In this document: positions 25,187-33,424 of the stretch, piece by piece
Position numbering within the stretch: position 1 is the first letter of the stretch
How the letters are laid out: every line of letters starts with the position of its first letter
Assembly (NCBI RefSeq): GCF_000348745.1
Contig: NC_020812.1
Span: forward strand, 2,179,444-2,243,443
Length of the DNA: 64,000 bases
Reading direction: 5' to 3'
From: Micavibrio aeruginosavorus EPB
GTDB lineage: Bacteria > Pseudomonadota > Alphaproteobacteria > Micavibrionales > Micavibrionaceae
The notes under the pieces: model-generated
Seen by the model: only the letters and a program-made list of their open reading frames with translations
Databases searched by the model: none
Told to the model about the DNA's origin: nothing
Position numbers and translations under genes: made by a program

Positions 25187-25697
25187 TCAGATGCTCCCGC
25201 ACATAGCGTTCTATGGTCGTGTGCAATACATGCTCATCCACCTCCAGCTCTGCGGCCATCTGCGCAGAAATACGCGACGGCCAATTAATCCATGCATCCC
25301 TAAACTGACGGCCCAGCCGGAATACTTGCGCTTTGACCATGTCCTTGTTGATCAGTTGGCCTTTCTTTTCCTGCAGGCGCTGCCGTGCGAGATGCGCCTT
25401 GGCTATCTCGTGGGCGGTGCGTGCCTGCGTGAAACTGTTCATGCCATGGGCGGCGCGGCCATTTTCGGCCAGCGTTTGTTTGACGGAATTCATGGCCTCT
25501 TCGGGATCGATGTCCTTAAAGCCAGCCGGATCATGACGCTTGGTGTGATCGGTGTTCGCCTCCCAAGATGCATCTGCCTTGGCAATATCAATCGAGCCGT
25601 CGCTTTCCGGCGTAATACGGCCTGCTTTTATTGCTTTGCGGACGGCATTATCAGCAATGCCCCGATGCCGGGCATAAGCGCGAACAGAAACCCCCAT
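25152..25697 (-). CDS. Terminase small subunit, Nu1-like
   Basis: 181 residues. The N-terminus VSVRAYARHRGIADNAVRKA is a winged-helix (elements of external origin/Nu1) DNA-binding motif, with the operator-reading helix at about 15-30. A helical part follows (QARTAHEIAKAHLARQRLQE) that joins the large subunit. It recognises the phage cos or pac site. The gene is divergent from DUF3489, and the intergenic region holds a TGAA-GCG-TTCA site. TGAGG precedes the ATG. Confidence 0.85.
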   Translation of the reverse strand: MGVSVRAYARHRGIADNAVRKAIKAGRITPESDGSIDIAKADASWEANTDHTKRHDPAGFKDIDPEEAMNSVKQTLAENGRAAHGMNSFTQARTAHEIAKAHLARQRLQEKKGQLINKDMVKAQVFRLGRQFRDAWINWPSRISAQMAAELEVDEHVLHTTIERYVREHLNELGDAKLNIE

Positions 25698-25743
25698 AAA
25701 GCCTCACTTTTATTGATCTATTCAACTTTACTTCATGCTGAAT

Positions 25744-25757
25744 TGAAGCGTTCATGA
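25744..25757. promoter_or_regulatory. TGAA-GCG-TTCA dyad in the divergent terminase/DUF3489 region
   Basis: TGAAGCGTTCATGA lies between two divergent starts. The inverted form ATGAACGCTTCAT occurs at 30513-30525 before another early gene. A shared phage operator is possible but the site is short. Confidence 0.3.
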
Positions 25758-25787
25758 CGATGCAAACCCAATGAAAGGAGCAACATC

Positions 25788-26126
25788 ATGGCCACCACAA
25801 AGAAAAAAACAGTACCCAAGAAACCCTCGCAAAAGCCGCGCAGCATGCCCGCCAAGGTCGTAAAACCCAAAGCCAAGGCAGAGGCGACGCAGGCCGTTAC
25901 CGAACCCACGACCAGCAAGAAAGCGCAAATCCTCGCGTTGATGGAACGCCCTGAAGGCGCAACCATCGACGAGATGATGAAGCTGACCAACTGGCAAACC
26001 CACACCGTGCGCGGTTTCCTTTCCCTGCTGAAAAAGTCGGGAAAAACACTGACCAGCGAACGTGCCAACGACGAGCGCCGCTACCGCATCGGAGAAGTCG
26101 CCGCCAAGGCCGAAACCTCAGCGTAA
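25788..26126 (+). CDS. DUF3489 domain protein
   Basis: 112 residues on the plus strand. The N-terminal third is Lys/Pro/Ala-rich and basic; residues about 43-90 (SKKAQILALMERPEGATIDE, then MMKLTNWQTHTVRGFLSLLK) form a winged-helix domain of the DUF3489 family, common in alphaproteobacterial prophages and next to serine recombinases. A DNA-binding regulator or nucleoid-type role is likely. AAAGGAG lies before the ATG. It is divergent from terminase and convergent with the methyltransferase gene (9-nt overlap). Confidence 0.85.
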   Translation: MATTKKKTVPKKPSQKPRSMPAKVVKPKAKAEATQAVTEPTTSKKAQILALMERPEGATIDEMMKLTNWQTHTVRGFLSLLKKSGKTLTSERANDERRYRIGEVAAKAETSA

Positions 26127-27371
26127 GCGCTCTTTTTCCAACTCCTCAAAACTCTGGCCCGTAGCGGCCAGAGTTGCTTTCTTCCCGGTAAACTCCTGCC
26201 AGCGCTTGACGATGACATCCGAGTATTTCGGCTCGATCTCGATCAGGCGGGCGCGGCGTCCGGTTTTCTCGCAAGCGATCATCGTGCTGCCGGAGCCGCC
26301 AAAGGCATCCAACACAATATCCTTGGTTTTGCTCGAATTATGCACGGCACGTTCGACCAGCTCGACAGGCTTCATGGTCGGGTGCAAATCATTCTTTACG
26401 GGTTTGTTCACAAACCAGACATCGCTCTGATCCCGCGCACCGCACCAGAAATGCTCATGGCCATTCTTCCAGCCATAAAGGATCGGTTCGTATTGGCGCT
26501 GATAATCAGCCCGGCCCAGCGTGAAGGTGTTTTTTGCCCAGATGATGAAGGTCGACCATTTACCGCCAGCCTCTGAAAACGCGCCGTGCAGGGTATGCAA
26601 TTCCGATGAGGACATGCAGACATACATCGCGCCTTTGCAGACCATCATCAGGTTTGTACAAACGTCATACAAAAACGCCGCAAAGTCCTCACCCAGATTA
26701 TCGTTCTGAATGGGGCGGGATTTGCCGCGCATCTTATCTTTGGCCGAGTTCGCATAATTTACGTTATAGGGCGGATCGGTGAACACCATGTCGGCCAGCT
26801 CTTCACCCAGCAGGGTTTGATAGCTGTCGATCAGCGTGGAATCCCCGCAGAGGATTTTGTGATCACCACAAAGCCAAAGATCGCCCAGCACGCTGACAGG
26901 GTTTTCAGGAACCTCTGGCGCGGCGTTTTCATCCGTCAGGCCTTCGCTGTCGGCTTCACCATCAAGAAAAGCATCAAGCTCTTCTTCGTTGAAACCCAAA
27001 AGGGCAAGGTCGAATTCTTCTCCGTCCAGCGCCTGCAGCTCTTGGCGGAGCAAATCATCATTCCAGCCTGCATTTTCTGCGATCTTGTTGTCAGCAATGA
27101 TCAGCGCCCGACGCTGCACCTCACTCAAATGCTTCAGGCTGATCGTCGGCACTTCCTTGATGCCCAGCATTCGTGCCGCCATAAGGCGACCATGCCCGGC
27201 AATAATGCCGCCGTCTTCGCCGACCAGGATCGGGTTCACGAATCCAAACTCCGTCATCGATCCGGCGATCTGGGCGACCTGTTCATCCGAGTGGGTGCGA
27301 GCGTTCTTGATGTAAGGAATCAAATGATCCACCGGGAGGTATTTAACCTTAAGCGCCAGATCTGTAGTCAT
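26118..27371 (-). CDS. ParB-domain/DNA N6-adenine-type methyltransferase fusion
   Basis: 417 residues. The N-terminal ParB-like nuclease domain (about 10-105) has YLPVDHLIPYIKNARTHS and IIAGHGRLMAARMLGIKEVP. The C-terminal methyltransferase has motif IV DPPYNV (about residue 200) before motif I-like DAFGGSGSTMIACEKTGR (about 365), the beta-class order. Such fusions are frequent in prophages and methylate phage DNA, often to resist host restriction. The start is the ATG with AAGGAG upstream; an upstream extension has no site. Target sequence unknown. Four GTGCGCA sites lie just upstream. Confidence 0.9.
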   Translation of the reverse strand: MTTDLALKVKYLPVDHLIPYIKNARTHSDEQVAQIAGSMTEFGFVNPILVGEDGGIIAGHGRLMAARMLGIKEVPTISLKHLSEVQRRALIIADNKIAENAGWNDDLLRQELQALDGEEFDLALLGFNEEELDAFLDGEADSEGLTDENAAPEVPENPVSVLGDLWLCGDHKILCGDSTLIDSYQTLLGEELADMVFTDPPYNVNYANSAKDKMRGKSRPIQNDNLGEDFAAFLYDVCTNLMMVCKGAMYVCMSSSELHTLHGAFSEAGGKWSTFIIWAKNTFTLGRADYQRQYEPILYGWKNGHEHFWCGARDQSDVWFVNKPVKNDLHPTMKPVELVERAVHNSSKTKDIVLDAFGGSGSTMIACEKTGRRARLIEIEPKYSDVIVKRWQEFTGKKATLAATGQSFEELEKERLR

Positions 27372-27387
27372 GTGTTTCTCCTTTTGG

Positions 27388-27486
27388 GTGCGCAGGCACG
27401 AAAAAGCGAGTGCGCACGTTTGGGTGCGCACCTTTGAAAGCCTTTCAATGCCTGCCGTTTTGGAATTACGGGTGCAGAGTGCGCAC
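27388..27486. promoter_or_regulatory. Four GTGCGCAC repeats upstream of the methyltransferase
   Basis: GTGCGCAG at 27388-27395 and GTGCGCAC at 27410-27417, 27424-27431 and 27479-27486. The 8-mer is a perfect palindrome. Four copies in 100 nt right before the start suggest an operator, perhaps bound by a regulator or the protein itself. Confidence 0.45.
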
Positions 27487-27591
27487 CCAGAAAAAAAGTC
27501 TGCGACTAAAAAAGTCCTGCGCCTTAGCCCGCCGCATAGGGGCGAAGTGTTCCGAGTACCTTTTTTGCCTTTGCCACCGTGCCTCATATGC

Positions 27592-27617
27592 AAAAAGCCA
27601 CGCTGTGAGGCGTGGCT
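27592..27617 (-). terminator. Terminator after the HEPN-like gene at 27699-28805
   Basis: On the minus strand AGCCACGC, loop CTCACA, GCGTGGCT then TTTTG: 8-bp stem. It separates the cargo gene from the methyltransferase gene. Confidence 0.7.
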
Positions 27618-27698
27618 TCGAATGCAATGATCGCGATGATAGGTATTAAGATGGCAAAAAATGTTCGCCTTGTCCGTAACGATTATGTCCGAACATAT

Positions 27699-28805
27699 TT
27701 AGGCAGCCTGTTCGATGGTCATGCTTCCATCTTTGATCTGTTTAATGAGCTTGATGATAAACTCCGCATACAACATCAGACGAATAAAGTTCTCTTCATT
27801 TCCGTATGCAAGGTACTCTTTGTCACCGTGCATGATCTTGTGTCTGAACAACGAATAACTATCGTCGGGCGTGATCTTGTTCGAGTCCCTGAACAGACCG
27901 CTAAAGATTACTTCCTGCAACATCTCAGCCGACCAGAAGTCAACGATCTCGGCCACGGTCTGAACGGCGACATCGTGCCGTACATCTGTCCGCTTGCCTT
28001 TAAGCTCTGCAGGGAGGTTGTCCTTGATCTCTTGCTCTACGCGCTTTCTAGTGAGCTTAGGCAGGATTCCATAAAGGTCACGCACCAGCCCATCGATCTG
28101 AGCAATCAGGGCTGGAACCGTAAGCAAATGCACATCCTCGTGATCAGCGTCCTTGCTCATTGCAATGGCAGCCTGAAATACCTTCAACCGTCCCGGCTCT
28201 ATGTCCGCCTGCCATTCTCCAACAATTGTATTGAGGCGATGCCAACCATTGGCTTTGTAATAGCCAATCACGAACGGAATTATCTCTTCATTGTCGTGAA
28301 GGTCTTCCTCGATTACTAGCGCCAAAAGCTCATCATCACCAATCAACCAATGCTCAGAATGAAGGCGAACCTTTATTAAATGTTCGGGCGGAATACTGCG
28401 AATGAAGTCAGTAACGCCACGGAAGGCTTTGCTGATCTCAGAAAAATTTAACTGATCCTGCAGCGCATGAAATTGCTTTAACGCTTCTTGAAATGGCCGC
28501 GTTTGTTCTTGGATTTGCTTCATCAACTCCTGATAGGGGCTGTGCATCTTAGTAATCTGATCAACGAAAGGGGTGATGCCTTTGGTAATTTCATCTATCG
28601 CCCGCATGTGCGAGGGCATGCTTATACTTAACGCCTGAGAAATCCCGCTAAACTGACCATGAAATAGTTTCCTTTGCTCTTCCATCTGACGCATATATTC
28701 GGTCACGGGTGACAAAGACAGCCCTTTGCTCAGAGCTGTCATCTTGTCATTCATCTCACGAATAGCTTTTAAGCCTTGTGGCTCCAGTATGTCTTTCAAA
28801 TCCAT
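27699..28805 (-). CDS. HEPN-like protein with coiled-coil N-terminus, cargo gene
   Basis: 368 residues. Residues about 1-130 are long helices (MKQIQEQTRPFQEALKQFHA). The C-terminal domain holds SLFRHKIMHGDKEYLAYGNE: R321-x4-H326 plus YGxEEN, the [N/F]RHxxxHG...YG motif of HEPN-type families found in many uncharacterised proteins. These are often RNases in defence. Its 82-nt upstream gap has AT-rich promoter-like sequence (TTTGAA and TATATA about 15 nt apart); AAGG precedes the ATG; a terminator follows. So it may be expressed independently of the phage lytic genes. Function inferred. Confidence 0.65.
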   Translation of the reverse strand: MDLKDILEPQGLKAIREMNDKMTALSKGLSLSPVTEYMRQMEEQRKLFHGQFSGISQALSISMPSHMRAIDEITKGITPFVDQITKMHSPYQELMKQIQEQTRPFQEALKQFHALQDQLNFSEISKAFRGVTDFIRSIPPEHLIKVRLHSEHWLIGDDELLALVIEEDLHDNEEIIPFVIGYYKANGWHRLNTIVGEWQADIEPGRLKVFQAAIAMSKDADHEDVHLLTVPALIAQIDGLVRDLYGILPKLTRKRVEQEIKDNLPAELKGKRTDVRHDVAVQTVAEIVDFWSAEMLQEVIFSGLFRDSNKITPDDSYSLFRHKIMHGDKEYLAYGNEENFIRLMLYAEFIIKLIKQIKDGSMTIEQAA

Positions 28806-28887
28806 GATTAGCCTTAATTCCAGTTGAAGGCTTAATCATATATAAAATGGGCTGAGATTTCAAACTAAGACCAAGCCATCGGTTGGG

Positions 28888-29403
28888 CTAATAGCAGTCA
28901 AACCAGCGCTGGCATGTCGCCAGTAGATGGCTGTAATCTCCCTCTGTTGCTTCATCAAGAAAGGCCGTGATCTCCTGATCTGACACCCCAGCGCGATAGG
29001 CTGCACGTTTACAAAGCCCAAGGATATTAAAGGCATTACCATCCTTGCCTGTCAGGCCGACGCGAACTTCGGGAAATTTCACCACCGATGGGTCGGCCAT
29101 CCGCCGTCCGACATAGCGGGCGTAGCGGTAGCCTGACGGATCGACATACAGTGTTTCGCGCCCCGGCGATGTAACAGCAATGGCAAGGCGCGTGTGGTTG
29201 TTTTTCCACCCGCCCTTGTCGCCCAGCCAGTCCCGGTACGCCAGTGGCTTGGCAATAAAGTCGTCGTATTCTGCAGCGGCCATTTCCCGCGTTTCGATGA
29301 TCTCGGTGTTGTAGGCCGTGCCGCTGCCGTAGCGGCTGCCGGATTCAATTTCATGCCAGTCGGCGGGCTTGCGGGCATAAATTACGCGGATGATATCGCT
29401 CAT
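28888..29403 (-). CDS. Hypothetical phage protein (171 aa)
   Basis: I do not recognise the family with certainty. From the ATG (AAGGGGG 6 nt before) the product reads MSDIIRVIYARKPADWHEIE, with a central beta/alpha part (GYRYARYVGRRMADPSVVKF) and an aromatic, acidic C-terminus. Several arginine-rich loops suggest nucleic-acid contact. It lies in the early small-gene block. An unsupported upstream extension was not used. Confidence 0.65.
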   Translation of the reverse strand: MSDIIRVIYARKPADWHEIESGSRYGSGTAYNTEIIETREMAAAEYDDFIAKPLAYRDWLGDKGGWKNNHTRLAIAVTSPGRETLYVDPSGYRYARYVGRRMADPSVVKFPEVRVGLTGKDGNAFNILGLCKRAAYRAGVSDQEITAFLDEATEGDYSHLLATCQRWFDCY

Positions 29404-29413
29404 GCTTGCCCCC

Positions 29414-29644
29414 TTATATTTCCAGCGCGGGCAAGTCCAACCCGTACATATCGGCGATTTCGCAGATTTTATAATGCGCCTGACGGATTTGGCTGATGTC
29501 GTGCGCCACAATTTTTTCGGGCATCTTACGTTGCGATGGCGGCGGCGCGTGAATATGATTGGCCAATGCTGTGATCGCTTTGACCAATTGTTCTTTGCCG
29601 CTGTAATAAGCCTCGGCGCGTATCTGTGTGTTGGTTTTTCTCAT
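29414..29644 (-). CDS. Small hypothetical phage protein (76 aa)
   Basis: Helical and charged: MRKTNTQIRAEAYYSGKEQL, then KIVAHDISQIRQAHYKICEI. Two ATG codons follow TAAGGAGGCA; the second has better spacing. It lies 10 nt before the next gene. Function unknown; probably an early accessory protein. Confidence 0.6.
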   Translation of the reverse strand: MRKTNTQIRAEAYYSGKEQLVKAITALANHIHAPPPSQRKMPEKIVAHDISQIRQAHYKICEIADMYGLDLPALEI

Positions 29645-29654
29645 CATTGCCTCC

Positions 29655-29957
29655 TTATTTCGTATCCTGCCCAAGCATGCCCTTGACCCATTCGATGGCA
29701 TCGGAATCTGTGCCGTGGACATTCCACTCACGCAGACGTTTGATGGTGGGGTTCTTGCTGTCGTAGGATCGGCTGGTTTTATAATTGTTGATTTTGACAA
29801 AAATGCCGGGGATCAGTTCGACCTCCCACGCGGCTTCGATTTTGTATCCATCGCCGGGCTTTGGCTCTCCAAAGGCCTCAACCAACGCCCTGTAGCTGGT
29901 GTTGACCGTTCCCAAAAATCCAAAGCACTCGCGGACATCTGCAGGGATTATTGTCAT
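29655..29957 (-). CDS. Hypothetical phage protein (100 aa)
   Basis: Small alpha/beta protein: FLGTVNTSYRALVEAFGEPK, then WEVELIPGIFVKINNYKTSR. The beta-hairpin and Lys/Arg-rich part may bind nucleic acid, but no family was recognised. GGGAGG precedes the ATG; it starts 2 nt after the stop of the preceding gene, so the block is an operon. Confidence 0.65.
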   Translation of the reverse strand: MTIIPADVRECFGFLGTVNTSYRALVEAFGEPKPGDGYKIEAAWEVELIPGIFVKINNYKTSRSYDSKNPTIKRLREWNVHGTDSDAIEWVKGMLGQDTK

Positions 29958-29959
29958 CG

Positions 29960-30487
29960 TTACCTCCCTTGTTTCCGTGCCTTGCGGCCAGCTTCGTATG
30001 CAGCTTCTAGCGCGTCCTTGACGCTCCAGACCGCGACATCGTGAAAATCCAGCCCATCCGATTTGCGTTCGACTAGCGTTTCAATGTTGAGGTGCTGCTG
30101 GGCGATTTGGGTAAAAAGCTCATTCTTGGTCGGAGGCGCCTTGCGTGGGTAGATTTTACCCGTTACCTCGCGGATGGCGTTTTCAAAGCTATCGCGCCAG
30201 CCCTTGTCGGCCACCCTTGCAGCGAGGTGTTTGGCAATCGCGGTGTTGTTAATCGGCCCTGCAGCTTCGTCCTTGCCGTTTTTGATGAAGCTTAAGTCAT
30301 CGGCAAGGTGTCGGCCAAAGCGGGCATCCAAAACGTCGCGGGCCTGTTCCGGGGTCAAGTCAAACTCTGCTGCCAAGAAGCGGCTGGTGGCGTCCCATGT
30401 CAGTGCGGCATCGTAGCCGTTCCTGACGCTGGTTCCCCAAAAGCCCCATTCGCTGTTTGCGGTCTTTAAAACTTCAATGTTTTTCAT
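29960..30487 (-). CDS. Hypothetical phage protein (175 aa)
   Basis: No family recognised. The sequence is soluble, with TWDATSRFLAAEFDLTPEQA early, and a C-terminal helix (VKDALEAAYEAGRKARKQGR) that is basic. AAGGAG lies before the ATG. The 118-nt gap upstream holds the TGAA-CGC-TTCA dyad and could be the promoter of this early operon. Confidence 0.65.
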   Translation of the reverse strand: MKNIEVLKTANSEWGFWGTSVRNGYDAALTWDATSRFLAAEFDLTPEQARDVLDARFGRHLADDLSFIKNGKDEAAGPINNTAIAKHLAARVADKGWRDSFENAIREVTGKIYPRKAPPTKNELFTQIAQQHLNIETLVERKSDGLDFHDVAVWSVKDALEAAYEAGRKARKQGR

Positions 30488-30512
30488 GGTTTTGCTCCTT
30501 TATTACAATCAC

Positions 30513-30525
30513 ATGAACGCTTCAT
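30513..30525. promoter_or_regulatory. ATGAA-CGC-TTCAT dyad upstream of the early operon
   Basis: A 5-bp inverted repeat around CGC, also seen in inverse orientation at 25744-25757. It lies 26 nt upstream of the 175-aa gene. Operator role is inferred. Confidence 0.3.
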
Positions 30526-30605
30526 TCCGCGCGCTTATCAAGCAAATAAGGCTCAGAAATGATTGCTAAATATGGATTTAAACGATCATTTGATTATCCA
30601 GAAAA

Positions 30606-30992
30606 TCAGTGTAGTTTTGCCCCGATCCGCGCCAGCGCTGTGCGGTACATTTCCCACGCCTTGGTGCGTCCCACGCCGAAGCGCCAGCAGATCAGCTTCC
30701 AGCGCACACGCTCGGCCCGCAGCCACACAAGGCGGCGTTCTTCCGGCTCCAAGAATTTCAGCCAGACAAACAGAACCTCCTCCATTTCGGTGATATCCTC
30801 CATTGATGGCCGAACGCGCATTGGCTCTGGCTCCATTTGCAGGATTTCAAGCGGCTCACGGATGATGGCGGGCCATGCGCTGAAATATCCCTGCACCTTG
30901 GTATCCGGCAGCCGTCGCAACGTCCGGGCTGCTGAACGCAGACGTTCCTCGACATAGCTCTCGACTGGTTGAAGTTTTTTTTCATTGCTCAT
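30606..30992 (-). CDS. DUF6362 protein
   Basis: 128 residues. The pattern VESYVEERLRSAARTLRRLP, MEDITEMEEVLFVWLKFLEP and ERRLVWLRAERVRWKLICWR matches DUF6362, a family found beside primase/helicase genes in alphaproteobacterial phages. The C-terminus (RFGVGRTKAWEMYRTALARI) looks like a sigma-region-4-type helix-turn-helix. The second ATG is taken because AAGGA lies 8 nt before it. It probably acts in early regulation or replication; its gene follows the iteron array. Confidence 0.75.
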   Translation of the reverse strand: MSNEKKLQPVESYVEERLRSAARTLRRLPDTKVQGYFSAWPAIIREPLEILQMEPEPMRVRPSMEDITEMEEVLFVWLKFLEPEERRLVWLRAERVRWKLICWRFGVGRTKAWEMYRTALARIGAKLH

Positions 30993-31090
30993 GGGCATTT
31001 TCCTTTCGATAGGTTGGAGATGTGCCGGAGCTGCGCTGCCGCCTGCTTGGGGGCAGCGACAGCGATACTCCGTAGGAGTAAGGGGATTTC

Positions 31091-31274
31091 TGCCAACTTG
31101 CCAACTGCTCCAAGCCCTTGTATGGCTTCACTTTTTGGCAGTTGGCAAGTTGGCAAACGCAGATGGCAATTGCCATCTGCTTTACGGACGAAAAACCATG
31201 AATGATGCGGCTTTAAACCCGATTCCAGTCGGCAGCCAGATGGCAGGCAGTTGGCAGTTGACGGGCAGATGGCA
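31091..31274. repeat. Iteron and palindrome array beside the primase gene
   Basis: Unit GCAG[AT]TGGCA in about nine copies on both strands. TGCCAACTTGCCAACTGC (31091-31108) is the exact reverse complement of 31138-31155, giving an 18-bp inverted repeat with a 29-nt spacer. GCAGATGGCAATTGCCATCT with GC (31159-31180) is a perfect 22-bp palindrome. Single units lie at 31236-31245, 31247-31256 and 31265-31274. The block lies between the primase/helicase and DUF6362 genes and has no reading frame. An origin bound by an initiator, or a multiple operator, is inferred. Confidence 0.7.
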
Positions 31275-31287
31275 AAGGAGATTCTCA

Positions 31288-33417
31288 TCAGATCGTCTCC
31301 TCATAGGCTGCCGCCGAAGTGACCCATACCTGTGGATCGTCGACTGGAATTACGTCACCCGATTGCGGGTGTTTGAAATGCGTGGGAAGGATGCGCTGGT
31401 TTTTCCCCAGCGTCATATCCTCGACACAGAGATAGCCATGTCGGCTGCGCTGCGCATGCGGCAGGCCGTACTCATCTGCATTTCTGAAAAACTTCACATA
31501 GCCTTTGGTGGCCAAAACATTGAGGCGCTCACGGATGGCGCGATTGCTGCCGAGGCCTGCTTTGTTCTCGTATGTCTCGGCAAACTGGTTGACGGTGAAA
31601 ACATTGCCCTGCTGGGCGGCCTGATAAATCAGGCGCACAATAACTTCCTTCTTGCGCAGGCGCTCGGCATCAAGGCGTGTGCCGTGCTGACGCATCACAA
31701 GGCGTTCACTCTGGTCGGTAAGCTCGTGCCACCCGCCACTGGTGCGCTGGATGGCCTTGGTAGGGATTTCCGCGCCATTGCGCAATTCAAAATACAGCGT
31801 GCGATCCGGTCGCGCGTCGTCAGCCCGGTGCAATACTATCCCTGACGTGTAATACGACCGCAGCGAACCAGCGCCGCTGAGAGCTTGAAACGGGTCTTCC
31901 TCAACGCCGCGCTTGGGCATCTTTCTCGTATGGTGGGCAAGAATGATGCCCGCATCAGGATTGATCTCTTGTCGCAGGGTTTCAAGCCGCTGCGTCAGGA
32001 AAAACATCATGGCATCGTTATCATTCTCACCGCCGATGCCGCCGCCATCAAAGACATTCCGCAAAGGATCAATGGCGATGATATCGGGTGGTGCATCACC
32101 GAACCGGCTTTTGATGGCCTGTATGATTGCGACCAGGCCATCGTCGTTGAGGATTAAGCTCGTCTGCGAGGTGACAATGAAATTCGACTGCAGCGACTGC
32201 CTATCGGGCGGAGGAATCTGTAGCCTTTGAATGCGCTCCCGAAGATAGTGATATTGAACCTCGGCTTGCAGATAAAACACGCGCTGGGGACGCGCAGGCG
32301 ACATACCCAGAAAGGGAATGCCCGCCGCCATGTGTGCCAACAGGGAAATCAGGAAATCGCTCTTGCCGACTTTAGGCGCACCCCCGAATACTAGCATGCC
32401 GCCCGGTGTCAGCACGCGCGGTGAGATTAAATCATCCGGCATGGGCCGCCTGTCGGCCTGCAATTCCTCAATGCTGTAAAGGGGAATGGTTTTGCGCTGC
32501 TGTGGTGGGGCTTTGGCGGCCACACGCTCCCAGCGTTGCAGGATGTCTTGAATATCCAGCCCCTCGGCTACCGCGTCGGCAGCGTCCCACGCCTTGGGCT
32601 TGTCAGGCGGTATTTTCAGGATATGCACATGCACCGCACCAGCGCGGGCGGCAGCACTGGCAACGTTGCGGGCATAATCCAGTCCCGGATCGTCATGATC
32701 CGGCCAGATGATAACCTTCTTCCCCTGCAGCGGAGACCAGTCCGTCTTATCGATGGGGGCTTTCGCGCCATTCATGGCCGTTGTTGCGCAGATGCCCGAC
32801 ATGACCAGCGCTTCGGCACATTTCTCGCCTTCGACTACAACGACCAGCTCGGCATCCTTCATGCTCGGCTGGTTATAAAGGGGACGGACTTCCGGCGCTT
32901 TCATGACCCCGCGCTGCGCATCCCACGGCCTGAATTCCTTGGAACCATCCGGCAAGTCGTAGCGATAAACAGATGCGACGATCTTGCCGTCGCCATTCGT
33001 GTAATCCCATTTAGCTGTTGGGTTGCCGAGCTTCTTTGATGATGGGGATGATCGTGGGGAGGCCTGCGCAGACATGACACCAGCGCCGAGATAGCTTTGA
33101 ACATCCTGCAGCAATGCAGGGAATTGGGTTTGTCGATCAAAGCCTTTGACAGCGGCCCAGAGGTCGAGAATATCGCCTCCAGCGCCCGTGGCGAAATCAT
33201 GCCACAGTCCGGCTTTCTCGCCCCGTAGCTCAACAATAAGGCTGTCGCCCTTGTCGCCACTAACATTGCCGACCATGAATTTCTGGCCCCGCACCGCGCC
33301 AGCGGGGAGCAGATGCCGTAAAACCGGTGGCAACGCATTCAGCAGGCGCGGACGCAGATCTGAAGCCGAAGGCGGCTTCAGCGGAATAATCTTTGGCAAC
33401 GGAGCTTTGTCCAACAT
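31288..33417 (-). CDS. Phage primase/helicase (Toprim plus RepA-like AAA ATPase)
   Basis: About 709 residues. An N-terminal part (1-120) recalls the RepA/primase zinc-lacking region with LWHDFATGAGGDILDLWAAV. A Toprim domain follows (about 190-300): VVVVEGEKCAEAL and KVIIWPDHDDPG. Then a RecA-like helicase (about 330-560): Walker A GGAPKVGKSDF, then Walker B-type IIAIDPLRN. The C-terminal 120 residues form a winged-helix-like part. It unwinds and primes phage DNA. GTG-ATG begins the frame; the ATG was taken. The iteron array follows immediately. Confidence 0.9.
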   Translation of the reverse strand: MLDKAPLPKIIPLKPPSASDLRPRLLNALPPVLRHLLPAGAVRGQKFMVGNVSGDKGDSLIVELRGEKAGLWHDFATGAGGDILDLWAAVKGFDRQTQFPALLQDVQSYLGAGVMSAQASPRSSPSSKKLGNPTAKWDYTNGDGKIVASVYRYDLPDGSKEFRPWDAQRGVMKAPEVRPLYNQPSMKDAELVVVVEGEKCAEALVMSGICATTAMNGAKAPIDKTDWSPLQGKKVIIWPDHDDPGLDYARNVASAAARAGAVHVHILKIPPDKPKAWDAADAVAEGLDIQDILQRWERVAAKAPPQQRKTIPLYSIEELQADRRPMPDDLISPRVLTPGGMLVFGGAPKVGKSDFLISLLAHMAAGIPFLGMSPARPQRVFYLQAEVQYHYLRERIQRLQIPPPDRQSLQSNFIVTSQTSLILNDDGLVAIIQAIKSRFGDAPPDIIAIDPLRNVFDGGGIGGENDNDAMMFFLTQRLETLRQEINPDAGIILAHHTRKMPKRGVEEDPFQALSGAGSLRSYYTSGIVLHRADDARPDRTLYFELRNGAEIPTKAIQRTSGGWHELTDQSERLVMRQHGTRLDAERLRKKEVIVRLIYQAAQQGNVFTVNQFAETYENKAGLGSNRAIRERLNVLATKGYVKFFRNADEYGLPHAQRSRHGYLCVEDMTLGKNQRILPTHFKHPQSGDVIPVDDPQVWVTSAAAYEETI

Positions 33418-33424
33418 CACCGCG

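Noticed and set aside
31091-31274. CRISPR-like array
   Set aside because: Units are 10 nt, lie on both strands and have no regular spacers; fits iterons and palindromes.
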